DNA of 64,000 nt. Source: Porphyromonas sp. oral taxon 278 str. W7784 (GTDB lineage Bacteria > Bacteroidota > Bacteroidia > Bacteroidales > Porphyromonadaceae). The notes below the pieces were generated by a model. That model worked only from the letters and a program-made list of their open reading frames with translations. It ran no database searches and was not told where the DNA came from. Shown one piece after another: positions 41,901-49,680 of this stretch. The DNA is taken from positions 23,525 through 87,524 of the forward strand of contig NZ_KI259230.1 of the NCBI RefSeq assembly GCF_000467855.2, given 5' to 3'. The position numbers were made by a program, and so were the translations under genes. The first letter of the stretch is position 1, and every line of letters starts with the position of its first letter.

Positions 41901-43275
41901 TACCTTCTGGAGTAGTGAGTTCGTCGAGACCGAAGGTGTGACGATCGCTCAAGTGCTCTATATGCTCGGGGTAGAGCCTGTGCGTAGCCAGTTCGGCACG
42001 GTAGAGGATGTCCGTCTCATCCCGACCTCGGAGCTGGGACGTCCCCGTATTGACGTCGTCATCCAGACCTCGGGTCAGTTCCGTGACCTAGCTGCTTCTC
42101 GTCTAGCACTCATCACTAAGGCGATCGAGCTGGTAGCGTCCCTCGGGAAGGAGGATCAGGCGAACTTCGTCGCCGAAGGCTCTGTAGCTACCGAGCGAGA
42201 GCTCGTAGAGCAAGGCCTCTCACCCAAGGAAGCTCGTGAGCTGGCCAATGTGCGCATCTTCGGCGGGATCAACGGCATGTATGGCACGGGTATTCAGGAG
42301 ATGGTCACTGCTGGAGATAAGTGGGAGACGGAGCGAGAGATCGCTGACGTCTACCTCAATAATATGGGTGCTGCCTACACCGGCAAGAAGGAGGATTGGG
42401 GCCGATTCGTCAAGCCCCTCTTCCGAGCAGCACTGAAGAATACCGATGTCGTCGTACAGCCCCGGCAGAATAATACCTGGGGTGCTCTGAGCCTCGACCA
42501 TGTGTACGAGTTCATGGGTGGTCTCACGCTCTCCGTGCGCCAAGTCACGGGGAAGGACCCCGATACCTACCTCGCCGACTACCGCAATCACAGCAATATG
42601 CGGATGCAGGACCTCAAGGAGGCTATCGGCGTAGAGAGTCGTGCTACCGTGCTCAACCCCGAGTATGTCCGTGAGGTGCTCTCTGGGGGAGCGACGAGTA
42701 TAGCTGGCCTCAGTGAGATCGTCACCAACACCTATGGGTGGAATGTGATGAAGCCTGAGGTCATCGACAAGGAGCTCTGGGATCAGCTCTACGATATGTA
42801 TATCCGTGACGTCAATCACCTCGGTGTCTCCCAGGCCTTCGAAGCGAAGAGTCCCGCTGCGATGGAGGCGATGACGGCAGTGATGCTTGAGACGGTTCGC
42901 AAGGGGATGTGGCAGGCCTCCCAAGAGCAGATCCATACGCTTGCCCACCGCCATACCGAGGTCGTAGCTAAGTACGGACCTTCGGGCGGAGGGATGTCTG
43001 CCGATAATAAGAAGCTCCGTGACTTCATCGCTCAGCACGTCTCCTCCGACGAGGCTCGCCAGTATCAGACCTCTATGAAGAAGCTGGACGAAGGCTCGGC
43101 TACTACGGGTGTCGATGCTCAGAACGGCATGGTCATGAAGAAGGAGACCGTCTCTGATACCGCAGGCTCGGTGACCAAGAGCTTCAGCAGTCTTTGGGTC
43201 GTCGGTGGTGTCGCTGTCCTCTTCGTGGTACTTCTGGTGGTACTGCGTCTCAAGCGCCGTCGTGATGAGGCTTAG
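38977..43275 (+). CDS. hmuS: HmuS: CobN/BchH-like haem-utilisation chelatase homologue
   Basis: The 1432-residue protein is related to the large CobN subunit of cobaltochelatase. It is membrane-tethered at both ends, with a helix at about residues 15-33 and another at 1403-1425 before a basic tail. CobN-type blocks are DLIIHFPHGRISMMGGDQV, VHGAGAPPPYPYIAAYLWARHTFQADALLHFGTHGSLEFTPQKQ, FGGINGMYGTGIQEMV and NNTWGALSLDHVYEFMGGL. A Lys/Ser/Pro-rich insertion lies at about 800-870. In Porphyromonas and Bacteroides this architecture is HmuS of hmuYRSTUV. The homologue has been implicated in taking iron out of haem without oxygen. It leads a four-gene unit with hmuT, hmuU and hmuV; no hmuY or hmuR lies upstream. 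True cobaltochelatase is unlikely given the membrane anchors and neighbours. Confidence 0.88.
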   Translation: MSDKHHAPRRSRQRRFLFGGIALVLVALIGYFAWDHYGSTTRIALVNFPGYQSSGIILSNGSKYVRYDELKQSEIDKFDDYDCVLAFGMGLKWNEEERARVQELGKKGLKLKVLYATTEENKISSLDEHQDQRITEYLENGNKKNYRSLSLYIRKYIDGKSWFAPEPDSVAPSSTNVYYHLDENVAFEKLADYEAYLRKMGYYHEGAKKVLLIGGLNDPFSGNKQNLDSLITSLERVGLNVYPVASFADRLRFIKEVSPDLIIHFPHGRISMMGGDQVVSYLKERNIPVIAPLTLMTSQEEWESDPQGMMGSFLSQTIGVPELDGAIYPYVLTVEEKNADGLYVLKAIPERLRKLTELVQRFLSLQTKPNSQKRLAIYYFKGPGQEALTAQGLEVVPSLYHFLQRLRSEGYDLTGLPADEKTFEEQIMRKGPVIQSISGGQMEHYLQTGNPAWTSKAVFDEWIQHDLTPKQLKELTDKYGASPGSYMVRSSKAGTPELATTRIQYGNVAILPQPVAGIGSDNFAIVHGAGAPPPYPYIAAYLWARHTFQADALLHFGTHGSLEFTPQKQVALGASDWGEALVAPLPHFYYYTIGNVGESMMAKRRSYASLISYITPAFDESKTRHTFTDLQQAIEKYYDLKDAREKDVQSLQVKKLAVGLGLHRELRLDSILTKPYTDKEVERIDNFAEEIASEKINGELYTTGVAYSPQKVSSTVVAMSADPIAYAKARLDRLYSSQPLDNTSNKHRFYKLYLQPAQQLVRSILSSGSVSEALVLSYGGITPAQLARARELNAPKSRGGMMASMMGAKTKEASAKGAEGKKPEVASSEKPTRKPTRLEQMRGETPSDKKAGGHPSAKSATAPEPSKKEKDEAEAITELEQAILNVINYRDALQNSPRLELDAMINALNGGFTAPSPGGDAVANPRAVPTGRNLYAVRAESTPSQRAWSQGVQLAQQTLRAYKEQHGKYPTKVSYTFWSSEFVETEGVTIAQVLYMLGVEPVRSQFGTVEDVRLIPTSELGRPRIDVVIQTSGQFRDLAASRLALITKAIELVASLGKEDQANFVAEGSVATERELVEQGLSPKEARELANVRIFGGINGMYGTGIQEMVTAGDKWETEREIADVYLNNMGAAYTGKKEDWGRFVKPLFRAALKNTDVVVQPRQNNTWGALSLDHVYEFMGGLTLSVRQVTGKDPDTYLADYRNHSNMRMQDLKEAIGVESRATVLNPEYVREVLSGGATSIAGLSEIVTNTYGWNVMKPEVIDKELWDQLYDMYIRDVNHLGVSQAFEAKSPAAMEAMTAVMLETVRKGMWQASQEQIHTLAHRHTEVVAKYGPSGGGMSADNKKLRDFIAQHVSSDEARQYQTSMKKLDEGSATTGVDAQNGMVMKKETVSDTAGSVTKSFSSLWVVGGVAVLFVVLLVVLRLKRRRDEA

Positions 43276-43320
43276 CACACTTAAGACGCCCGCTCCTACC
43301 TACCCTAGACCTTCGCTCCG

Positions 43321-44004
43321 ATGGAACTAGTCGTTCAGATCCTCATGCTCTTCGTCGCTCTGGGTACGGCACTGCGCCTGACCTTCGAGCGAGGCTGGAT
43401 CCTCCCGCTCCTCTTCGGTGCTGTGGCCTCAGTCTTCGTCTATCTGACCTATCCCTATGCTATAGAGCAGACGAAGACAGGGCTGGCTGGCTATATCGCC
43501 GAACGTTCGCTGAGGGAGTACGCAGCTATCTTCATCTCGCTGGACGTAGCCCTCGTGGTAGGGTATAGCTTCTCACGCCTGACGAAGGCGCATACACCCC
43601 GAGGTCGGGTAGTGAGCCTCGTGCTACGCCTCTACCCTGGGGTCTTGCTCTTCCCCGTCCTCTTCTACCTACAGTCGACCCTGATCTTCGCCCTGCCAGG
43701 GGTGGACTTCGGGGTGGTCTCTCTCCTGCTTTCGCTGGGGACGCTCGTCCTCGTGCTGGGGTTGGTCTACCTCCTTCGCTTCCTCCTTCCCGAGGAAGAG
43801 CTACGGCTGGAGGTGCTCTTCCTCGTCGAGCTCTTCATCTTCATCCTCGGCATCATCGCCTCGGTGGATGAGACGATACGCACAGCCCCTGAGCAGAGTC
43901 CCATTCAGTGGCGGGGGCTAGCACTTACGACCGTCGTAGCACTCATCTGCTTCGTCGTCGGCTACTTTGCTCCCCGCATACATCGTACACTCCGATCTAA
44001 GTAA
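43321..44004 (+). CDS. hmuT: HmuT: integral membrane protein of the haem-use cluster
   Basis: The 227-residue protein has about seven hydrophobic helices with short loops. Examples are residues 1-20, 25-45, VLRLYPGVLLFPVLFYL and VSLLLSLGTLVLVLGLVYLL. It has no recognisable enzyme motif. Identity rests on position: it starts 45 bp after hmuS and is followed at 18 bp by the ExbB-like hmuU. It may form the membrane platform on which HmuS and the energy-transducing proteins assemble. Confidence 0.78.
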   Translation: MELVVQILMLFVALGTALRLTFERGWILPLLFGAVASVFVYLTYPYAIEQTKTGLAGYIAERSLREYAAIFISLDVALVVGYSFSRLTKAHTPRGRVVSLVLRLYPGVLLFPVLFYLQSTLIFALPGVDFGVVSLLLSLGTLVLVLGLVYLLRFLLPEEELRLEVLFLVELFIFILGIIASVDETIRTAPEQSPIQWRGLALTTVVALICFVVGYFAPRIHRTLRSK

Positions 44005-44022
44005 TATACATCATCCGCATCC

Positions 44023-44622
44023 ATGGATCAGATCTCTAAGGTTCTCTTCGTCATCTCCAACAGTCTGCTCATCCCAGACATCCTCTTCCTCATCCTGCTC
44101 TTCATACGGTCGCTCATCCTCGTCGGGAGCTTCTACAATAGCTTCATGCAGCGCCGTCGCCTCACTCAGCTCCTAGGGGATACCCGCCAGCTACACTCGG
44201 ATAATCTGGGCGAACTGCTGGAGCGTCTGCCGAAGACGAACCGCTCCCCCTTCGTCGATCACCTAGCGGATCTCCTCACCCGCCAGGGGCTGACCGAGGA
44301 CTATGTCAACTATCAGCTCAGCAGCTATGAGAGTATCTGTGAGAAGGATCTCACCCTCTCCAAGCTCCTGACGAAGATAGGTCCTGTCCTCGGGCTCGTG
44401 GGGACGCTCATCTCGATGAGTCCCGCCCTTGTGGGGCTCTCCTCGGGGGATATCGGGGCGATGGCCTACAACATGCAGGTGGTCTTCGCTACAACGGTCG
44501 TCGGTCTGGTGATCAGCCTCATCGGCCTCATCACCCTGCAGTACAAGCAGCGCTGGTACACCAAGGATGTCGCTCTGCTGGAGTATGTCTCCTCGCTCCT
44601 CGTCGAACAGCCCAAGGCTTAG
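44023..44622 (+). CDS. hmuU: HmuU: MotA/TolQ/ExbB-family proton-channel protein
   Basis: The 199-residue protein has the ExbB layout: an N-terminal helix (about 10-35), a cytoplasmic stretch, then two helices containing LSKLLTKIGPVLGLVGTLISMSPALVGLSSGDIGAMAYNM and VVFATTVVGLVISLIGLITLQYKQRWY. The latter block is the MotA/TolQ signature that forms the ion-conducting ring. It probably couples proton or sodium flow to HmuS function or to outer-membrane haem transport. Its partner is the DUF2149 protein encoded four bases downstream. Confidence 0.87.
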   Translation: MDQISKVLFVISNSLLIPDILFLILLFIRSLILVGSFYNSFMQRRRLTQLLGDTRQLHSDNLGELLERLPKTNRSPFVDHLADLLTRQGLTEDYVNYQLSSYESICEKDLTLSKLLTKIGPVLGLVGTLISMSPALVGLSSGDIGAMAYNMQVVFATTVVGLVISLIGLITLQYKQRWYTKDVALLEYVSSLLVEQPKA

Positions 44623-44626
44623 ATCT

Positions 44627-44995
44627 ATGGCACGCAAACCTCGTCGCCCCAACCGCCTGATGCAGGGCGAAGATACCGATCCGCTGACCGTCGTCGTCAA
44701 CCTCTTCGATGTCGCTATGGTCTTCGCCGTCTCGCTCATGGTAGCGATGGTGATGAACATGAACATGACCGAGGTCTTTACCCAAGAGGACTTCTCTGTG
44801 GTGAAGAACCCCGGTAAGGAGAATATGGAGATCATCACGAAGAAGGGTGGGAAGATCGAGCGCTATACCCCGTCCAAAGACAAGGCCGATCAGTCTAGCT
44901 CTCGAGGGCGTCGTGTCGGCGTCGCCTACGAGATGGAGGATGGGCAAGTCTACTATGTCCCCGAGGAGGCGCTACCCGACGCTCCGAAGCCCTGA
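44627..44995 (+). CDS. hmuV: HmuV: DUF2149 ExbD-like protein
   Basis: I take the start at 44627 (122 residues, MARKPRRPNRLMQGEDTDPL), just after the hmuU stop; an earlier in-frame ATG lies inside hmuU. A basic N-terminus leads into one membrane helix (VVNLFDVAMVFAVSLMVAMVM, about 23-43), then a periplasmic part of about 80 residues. The conserved Asp in NLFDVAMVF is in the position used for ion coupling in ExbD. This is the DUF2149 family, always found with HmuU-like proteins. Confidence 0.85.
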   Translation: MARKPRRPNRLMQGEDTDPLTVVVNLFDVAMVFAVSLMVAMVMNMNMTEVFTQEDFSVVKNPGKENMEIITKKGGKIERYTPSKDKADQSSSRGRRVGVAYEMEDGQVYYVPEEALPDAPKP

Positions 44996-45019
44996 TCAGG
45001 CGGGCTCAGCGCCCGTTCT

Positions 45020-45150
45020 CCGATTGACCCAAAAAGGACCCTACGGTAGATCGCCGATGCGACCTACCGTAGGTCGTCATCACGACCCACAGTAGGTTTT
45101 TTCGACGACCTACCGTAGGTTTCTTTTACCCCCTCCAGAGCCCCTGTTTA
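45020..45150. repeat. CCTACnGTAGG palindrome cluster, copy 6
   Basis: Four units lie between an A-run (45031-45035) and the right flank TACCCCCTCCAGAG (45127-45140), which is the inverse of the left flank of copy 5. The gap 44996-45410 has otherwise only the tRNA promoter. Confidence 0.87.
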
Positions 45151-45364
45151 GACGGGGTAAATCAAGCCTCGTCCTTCGCCCGAAGTTCCGTGAGGAAGGA
45201 GCACCCTCGAAGGCCTTGCCCGACACCCTATATTTACGTGTCACGGCTCCGTGGAGCGCTCGGTTGAGTGAGGCTGAAGTCGCAAAGGATAGGGGTGGGG
45301 TGCTCCTGGCACTCCCAGCGGGTGGTCTGGGGCTAATACCTATTGTGGAATCAAAACTTCTCCT

Positions 45365-45372
45365 TATCTTTG
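45365..45372 (+). promoter_or_regulatory. Promoter -7 element (TATCTTTG) for tRNA-Gly
   Basis: TATCTTTG matches TAnnTTTG, 38 bp before the tRNA. A CCCCTC/GGGGGG hairpin-like stretch lies between them. Confidence 0.6.
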
Positions 45373-45410
45373 CGACCAGGAAAACCCCTCAAGGGGGGTG
45401 TCTCAACCCT

Positions 45411-45483
45411 GCGGTAGTAGCTCAGTTGGTAGAGCATCAGCTTCCCAAGCTGAGGGTCACGAGTTCGAGCCTCGCCTACCGCT
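45411..45483 (+). tRNA. tRNA-Gly (CCC)
   Basis: GCGGTAG (45411-45417) pairs with CTACCGC (45476-45482), with discriminator T at 45483. The anticodon stem TCAGC/GCTGA encloses TTCCCAA, giving anticodon CCC. The T-arm is CGAGTTCGAGCCTCG. Length is 73 nt and CCA is not encoded. Confidence 0.95.
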
Positions 45484-45574
45484 CACCATGTGAGGGGGTA
45501 TTCTTCTCTTTTCTGAGAGAGGGATATCCCCTCGCTATTTGCTACATACACTACACTCTAAGTTCGTTCACCTA

Positions 45575-46258
45575 ATGATGACCACTCCACTGCTTGGGAT
45601 CGACTTTGGTCAGATCACCTCGGCGATAGGCCGAGAGTTCACCCTCTTCAGCCTCGATGAGCTCTACAAATCGTTCTTCACCCTCTTCGTGACGATCGAT
45701 ATCATCGGAGCTATCCCCATCATCCTCTCGCTCAAGGCGAAAGGGAAGACCTACCAATCCTCCCAAGTAGGGATCTACTCGGGGATCATCCTCTTGGCCT
45801 TCCTGCTCGTCGGGGAGCCTCTCTTGGGATCCTTCGGGGCAGACATCTCGACCTTCGGGGTCGCAGGGGGTATTGTACTCTTCGTGATGGCTGTGGAGAT
45901 GATCTTCGGGATCGAGATATTCAAGTCGGAGGATGACTCTAGTGGCAATACGACCTTCGTCCCGCTGGTCTTCCCCCTCTTCGCTGGGGCGGCTTCCTTC
46001 ACGACGCTCCTGACGCTTCGCTCGGCAGGGATCGCTATGATCAACCTAGCGCTGAGCATCGTCTTCAACATGGTCCTCGTCTATCTCGTCCTACGGTACG
46101 TGTCTATCCTCGACCGTATCCTCGGCAAGAACGGGGTCTACATCCTGCGTAAGTTCTTCGGCGTCGTCCTGCTGGCGATCTCGGTGAAGTTCATCACGAA
46201 GAATCTGATCGAGGTCATCGCTATGGTCCAGCAGGGTGTAGCGGCTCTTGGTCAATAG
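45575..46258 (+). CDS. MarC-family integral membrane protein
   Basis: The 227-residue protein has six membrane helices. The MarC/YchE signature is seen in FFTLFVTIDIIGAIPIILSLKAKGKTY near the N-terminus and FVPLVFPLFAGAASFTTLLTLRSAG in the middle (PF01914). Some members were named for multiple antibiotic resistance, but the role is not established; neutral amino acid transport has been suggested. I prefer the ATG at 45575 or 45578 (MMTTPLLGIDFG); an upstream in-frame ATG at 45539 is possible. It may be read from the tRNA-Gly promoter. Confidence 0.87.
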   Translation: MMTTPLLGIDFGQITSAIGREFTLFSLDELYKSFFTLFVTIDIIGAIPIILSLKAKGKTYQSSQVGIYSGIILLAFLLVGEPLLGSFGADISTFGVAGGIVLFVMAVEMIFGIEIFKSEDDSSGNTTFVPLVFPLFAGAASFTTLLTLRSAGIAMINLALSIVFNMVLVYLVLRYVSILDRILGKNGVYILRKFFGVVLLAISVKFITKNLIEVIAMVQQGVAALGQ

Positions 46259-46301
46259 GCTCGCTACTTCGCCGAGTGAGCCCTCCCCTCTCCGAAGGGG
46301 G

Positions 46302-46340
46302 AGATATGCGTGCACGGATCCCGTCGGTGTACGCATATCT
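46302..46340. terminator. Hairpin downstream of the MarC gene
   Basis: AGATATGCGT (46302-46311) pairs perfectly with ACGCATATCT (46331-46340). A smaller CCCCT/AGGGG hairpin precedes it. No T-run follows, so termination is only probable. Confidence 0.55.
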
Positions 46341-46383
46341 AGTCGTATATCCACAAATGATTTAGAACAAGAAACGGAATAAT

Positions 46384-48330
46384 ATGAAGTATGGATTTGT
46401 CAAGGTAGCAGCTGCCGTCCCCTTTGTGCGGGTGGCTGACTGTGCCTACAATGTCAGTCGCATCGAAGCGCAGATCCTAGAGGCCGAAGCTAAGGGGGTA
46501 GAGATCATCACCTTCCCTGAGCTCTCCATCACAGGCTACACGTGTGGAGACCTCTTCCTGCGCTCCTTCCTCAACGATCAGGCTGAAGCTGCCCTGCTGG
46601 ATCTGGCTGAGCGTACGGCTCACACCTCGGTGCTCATCATCGTGGGGATGCCTATACGTATCGAGTCCCAGCTCTTCAATGCGGCTGTCGTCCTGCAGTC
46701 GGGGCAGATCCTCGGGGCTATCCCCAAGACCTACCTGCCGAACTACCGAGAGTTCCAGGAGGCACGCTGGTTCGCTGCCGCCCGAGACCTACAGCTGGCA
46801 CACGTACAGATCGGTCGCTTCCGTGTACCCATCGGGCACAATGTCCTCTTCCGTGCTGGTAAGCTGGCCATCGGGATCGAGATCTGCGAAGATATGTGGA
46901 CGCCCTACACCCCAGGGACACGCCTGGCACTCTACGGCGCACAGATCATCTTCAACCTCTCGGCGAGCAATGAGCTGGCGGGGAAGAATACCTACCTCCG
47001 CTCCCTGATCAGCGGACTCTCCTCGCAGAACCTCTGTGGCTATGTCTATGCTTCTGCTGGCTATGGAGAGAGCTCCACGGATACGGTCTTCACGGGTAAG
47101 GCCTTCATCGCCGAGATAGGTAAGATCCTCGTCGAGACGTCCCGCTTCGTCTATGAGGAGCGTCTCATCATCAGCGATATCGATGTGATGTGCATCAACA
47201 ACAATCGCATGATGACCAATAGCTTCAACGACTCTGTGGTCGACCACACCGAGCGAGGTCTCCTGACCGAGATACCCTTCACCCTGCGTACGCACGAGGA
47301 GTCGCACGATGTGGATCGCAAGATCGATCAGAACCCCTTCCTCCCCGTGAGCCGTCGCCGAGACGAGCGTGCCGAGGAGATGTTCGATATCCAGGTCTGT
47401 GGCCTCTCCCAGCGTATGCGCTTCATCGGAGCCCGCCATGCCGTTATCGGGATCTCTGGGGGACTGGACTCGACGCTGGCTCTGCTGGTCGCCGTGGCTA
47501 CCTTCGACGCTATGGGCTTGCCTCGTGAGGGGATCATCGGGGTGACTATGCCTGGCCTCGGGACGAGCACCCATACCAAGGACAATGCCCTAGAGCTGAT
47601 GAAGCGCCTCGGTATCACTTCGCTCACCATCGATATCACCGAGGCTTGTCTCCAGCACTTCGCTGCCATCGGTCACGACCCCCAGGTGCAGGATGTCGTC
47701 TATGAGAATACTCAGGCTCGTGAGCGCACACAGATACTGATGGATCTGGCTAATAAGTACAATGCTCCCGTCATCGGTACTGGTGACCTCTCCGAGCTAG
47801 CACTAGGCTGGTGCACGTACAACGGCGATCACATGTCGATGTATTCGGTCAATGCAGGTGTGCCGAAGACAGCGGTGCAGATCATCGTCTCCCGCCTGGC
47901 GGAGATAGAGCGATTCGGGGCAGAGCTCTCCGAAGTCCTTCGCTCGATCGTCGCCACTCCTATCTCACCCGAGCTGAAGCCTACCGACGAAGCTGGGGGT
48001 ATCGACCAGAAGACCGAAGACCTCGTCGGGCCCTATGAGCTCCATGACTTCTTCCTCTACAATTTCCTCGGCTACGGCTATGATCCCGAGAAGATCTTCT
48101 ACCTGGCTAAGGTGGCCTTCGAGGGTAAGTATGAGCCGAAGGTCATCAAGCGCTGGCTACGGGAGTTCTATCGCCGTTTCTTCGCCCAGCAGTACAAGCG
48201 AAACTGCATGCCTGATGGACCTAAGGTGGCGGCTGTGAGTCTCTCCCCCAGAGGCTACTGGCGTATGCCGAGCGACGTCTCCCCAAAGGCTTGGCTCGCC
48301 GCTGTAGATGCCCTGTCTGACGAGGACTAG
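46384..48330 (+). CDS. nadE: Glutamine-dependent NAD+ synthetase
   Basis: The 648-residue enzyme makes NAD from deamido-NAD with ammonia channelled from glutamine. The N-terminal nitrilase-type amidase (about 1-300) has the triad: Glu in ITFPELSITGYTCGDLF, Lys in IPKTYLPNYREFQEARWF and Cys in IGIEICEDMW. The C-terminal synthetase (about 330-648) has the P-loop GISGGLDSTLALLV, GTGDLSELALGW(C)TYNGDHMS and KRWLREFYRRFFAQQYKR. Length is right for the two-domain bacterial form. Confidence 0.95.
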   Translation: MKYGFVKVAAAVPFVRVADCAYNVSRIEAQILEAEAKGVEIITFPELSITGYTCGDLFLRSFLNDQAEAALLDLAERTAHTSVLIIVGMPIRIESQLFNAAVVLQSGQILGAIPKTYLPNYREFQEARWFAAARDLQLAHVQIGRFRVPIGHNVLFRAGKLAIGIEICEDMWTPYTPGTRLALYGAQIIFNLSASNELAGKNTYLRSLISGLSSQNLCGYVYASAGYGESSTDTVFTGKAFIAEIGKILVETSRFVYEERLIISDIDVMCINNNRMMTNSFNDSVVDHTERGLLTEIPFTLRTHEESHDVDRKIDQNPFLPVSRRRDERAEEMFDIQVCGLSQRMRFIGARHAVIGISGGLDSTLALLVAVATFDAMGLPREGIIGVTMPGLGTSTHTKDNALELMKRLGITSLTIDITEACLQHFAAIGHDPQVQDVVYENTQARERTQILMDLANKYNAPVIGTGDLSELALGWCTYNGDHMSMYSVNAGVPKTAVQIIVSRLAEIERFGAELSEVLRSIVATPISPELKPTDEAGGIDQKTEDLVGPYELHDFFLYNFLGYGYDPEKIFYLAKVAFEGKYEPKVIKRWLREFYRRFFAQQYKRNCMPDGPKVAAVSLSPRGYWRMPSDVSPKAWLAAVDALSDED

Positions 48331-48371
48331 CAAACTATTTTCGAAGCTATAGTATCGGTACGTTTTTTTTG

Positions 48372-48379
48372 TACATTTG
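48372..48379 (+). promoter_or_regulatory. Promoter -7 element (TACATTTG) of the NlpE-like gene
   Basis: TACATTTG matches TAnnTTTG, 77 bp before the gene and after an eight-T run. Confidence 0.6.
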
Positions 48380-48455
48380 TACCCGGCTTAACACCCGTAC
48401 TGGGCTTCATGGCGAAGACTGCTGACGGGAGAGCCACTAATACAATAGTACGATT

Positions 48456-48902
48456 ATGAAGAAAGTATTTGTTTCATTCGCAGTACTGGCACTGGCACTG
48501 GCCTCTTGCCAAGGTAACACGGAGGCTTCGCAGAGCGATAGCCTGAATCAGGATTCAGTAGCAGCAGTAGTAGAAACTCCTGCAGCAGCTAACGAAGCAG
48601 CTCTGGGTACCTACGAAGGTACGATCCCAGGTGCTGACGGATCAGTGAAGACGACGATCGTCCTCAACGCTGATGGTACGTACAGCAAGCACGAGGAGTT
48701 CTCCAAGGCTGGCGTAGAGCCTGTCCATGAGAACGGGACGTACAAGCTCGAAGCTGACGGCCTCTTGACCCTCATCACTCCTTCGTCCAACGCTGAGACC
48801 TACTACAAGGTCGGTGAAGGTAAGATCACGCTGCTCGACCAGACGACCAAGCAGCTCCCCGAAGGTGAGCTCGCTGCGCAGTACGACCTGGCAAAGAAGT
48901 AA
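48456..48902 (+). CDS. NlpE-like lipoprotein
   Basis: The 148-residue product has a lipoprotein signal ending LALASC (Cys 18) and a Ser/Ala/Glu-rich linker. A single NlpE N-terminal type beta domain follows: LGTYEGTIPGADGSVKTTIVLNADGTYSKHEEF, then NGTYKLEADGLLTLI and EGKITLLDQ. The CxxC of E. coli NlpE is absent, so it is not a copper or redox sensor of the same kind. The role may be envelope stress sensing, but this is inference. The gene stands alone with its own promoter. Confidence 0.82.
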   Translation: MKKVFVSFAVLALALASCQGNTEASQSDSLNQDSVAAVVETPAAANEAALGTYEGTIPGADGSVKTTIVLNADGTYSKHEEFSKAGVEPVHENGTYKLEADGLLTLITPSSNAETYYKVGEGKITLLDQTTKQLPEGELAAQYDLAKK

Positions 48903-49069
48903 GTCACCATCCACGATACCCCACCTTCTCTAGCGTGGGGATTCGCCCTCAGGGGCTATGTCTAGCAGTGCAAACTGTATAGGTGTAGCCCCTGTCTCTT
49001 TAGCGGTTTCCCCGAGGGGGCGGAGGATATTTGTAGGAAGGGTGTAGGGAGTGTTGTCTTGTGTTTTTT

Positions 49070-49077
49070 TACTTTTG
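49070..49077 (+). promoter_or_regulatory. Promoter -7 element (TACTTTTG) of the SemiSWEET gene
   Basis: TACTTTTG matches TAnnTTTG, 37 bp upstream of the gene. Confidence 0.6.
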
Positions 49078-49113
49078 CGCCGGTAATATTGTTTTATCTA
49101 TCATATAGATCCT

Positions 49114-49377
49114 ATGACAAAGTCTAAATTTCTGACCATCCTGGGGACTGTCGCTTCGGTGACCGCTATCCTCATGTATGTCTCTTATATCAGTACGATC
49201 CAGGGCAACCTCAATGGCCACAAGGGGGACTGGATCCAGCCCCTAGTGGCGGCCGTCAACTGTACTCTCTGGGTCTTCTATGGCTTCTTGCAGCCCAAGA
49301 AGGACTGGCCTATCGTGGTAGCTAATGCACCTGGTATCGTCTTCGGTCTGGCTGCTGCACTCACGGCCTTGATGTAG
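49114..49377 (+). CDS. SemiSWEET sugar transporter (PQ-loop family)
   Basis: The 87-residue protein has three transmembrane helices, half of a eukaryotic SWEET, and should work as a dimer that moves sugars passively. Family marks are the helix-1 segment SVTAILMYVSYISTIQGNL, the CTLWVFYGFLQPKKDWPIVVANAPGIVFG block with the conserved Trp and Asn of the substrate site, and the normal length of about 85-100. Substrate is not readable. It has its own promoter and a downstream hairpin. Confidence 0.9.
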   Translation: MTKSKFLTILGTVASVTAILMYVSYISTIQGNLNGHKGDWIQPLVAAVNCTLWVFYGFLQPKKDWPIVVANAPGIVFGLAAALTALM

Positions 49378-49417
49378 CCAATCCTTTCCCTAGGGTAGAT
49401 CGCTAGATCTAGACCTT

Positions 49418-49476
49418 CGACTTCGCCCCATATCCATAGCTCATCAGCGTGGTGTGGGGCGAGGTCGATTCGTTTT
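49418..49476 (+). terminator. Terminator after the SemiSWEET gene
   Basis: CGACTTCGCCCCA (49418-49430) pairs with TGGGGCGAGGTCG (49455-49467), with one wobble, followed by ATTCGTTTTG. The rest of the gap to 49680 contains only the FKBP promoter. Confidence 0.75.
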
Positions 49477-49557
49477 GATGCGTGGGTGTATGGCGTGCCT
49501 ATTCGTAGGACTGTCTCGCTTTGCTCTATGCTTCGCTCCTATTCGCCTTATATCCGC

Positions 49558-49587
49558 TTTGCAACGATACAAAAATGACTAACTTTG
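49558..49587 (+). promoter_or_regulatory. Promoter (TTTG-18-TAACTTTG) of the FKBP cluster
   Basis: TTTG at 49558-49561 and TAACTTTG at 49580-49587 fit both Bacteroidota elements with 18-bp spacing. The first FKBP gene starts 93 bp downstream. Confidence 0.75.
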
Positions 49588-49680
49588 TCCCCTGATATGC
49601 CTAAGCTAGGCAAGGGAGCTTGCTCGCAGACCTGTAGTAAGGCTGAGGGAAGCTCTGTACTAAGAACTTAAGCAACGTAA

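Noticed and set aside
38977-43275. Cobaltochelatase CobN for B12 synthesis
   Set aside because: The protein is membrane-anchored at both ends and is followed by ExbB- and DUF2149-type genes, which is the HmuSTUV arrangement. No cobalamin genes accompany it.
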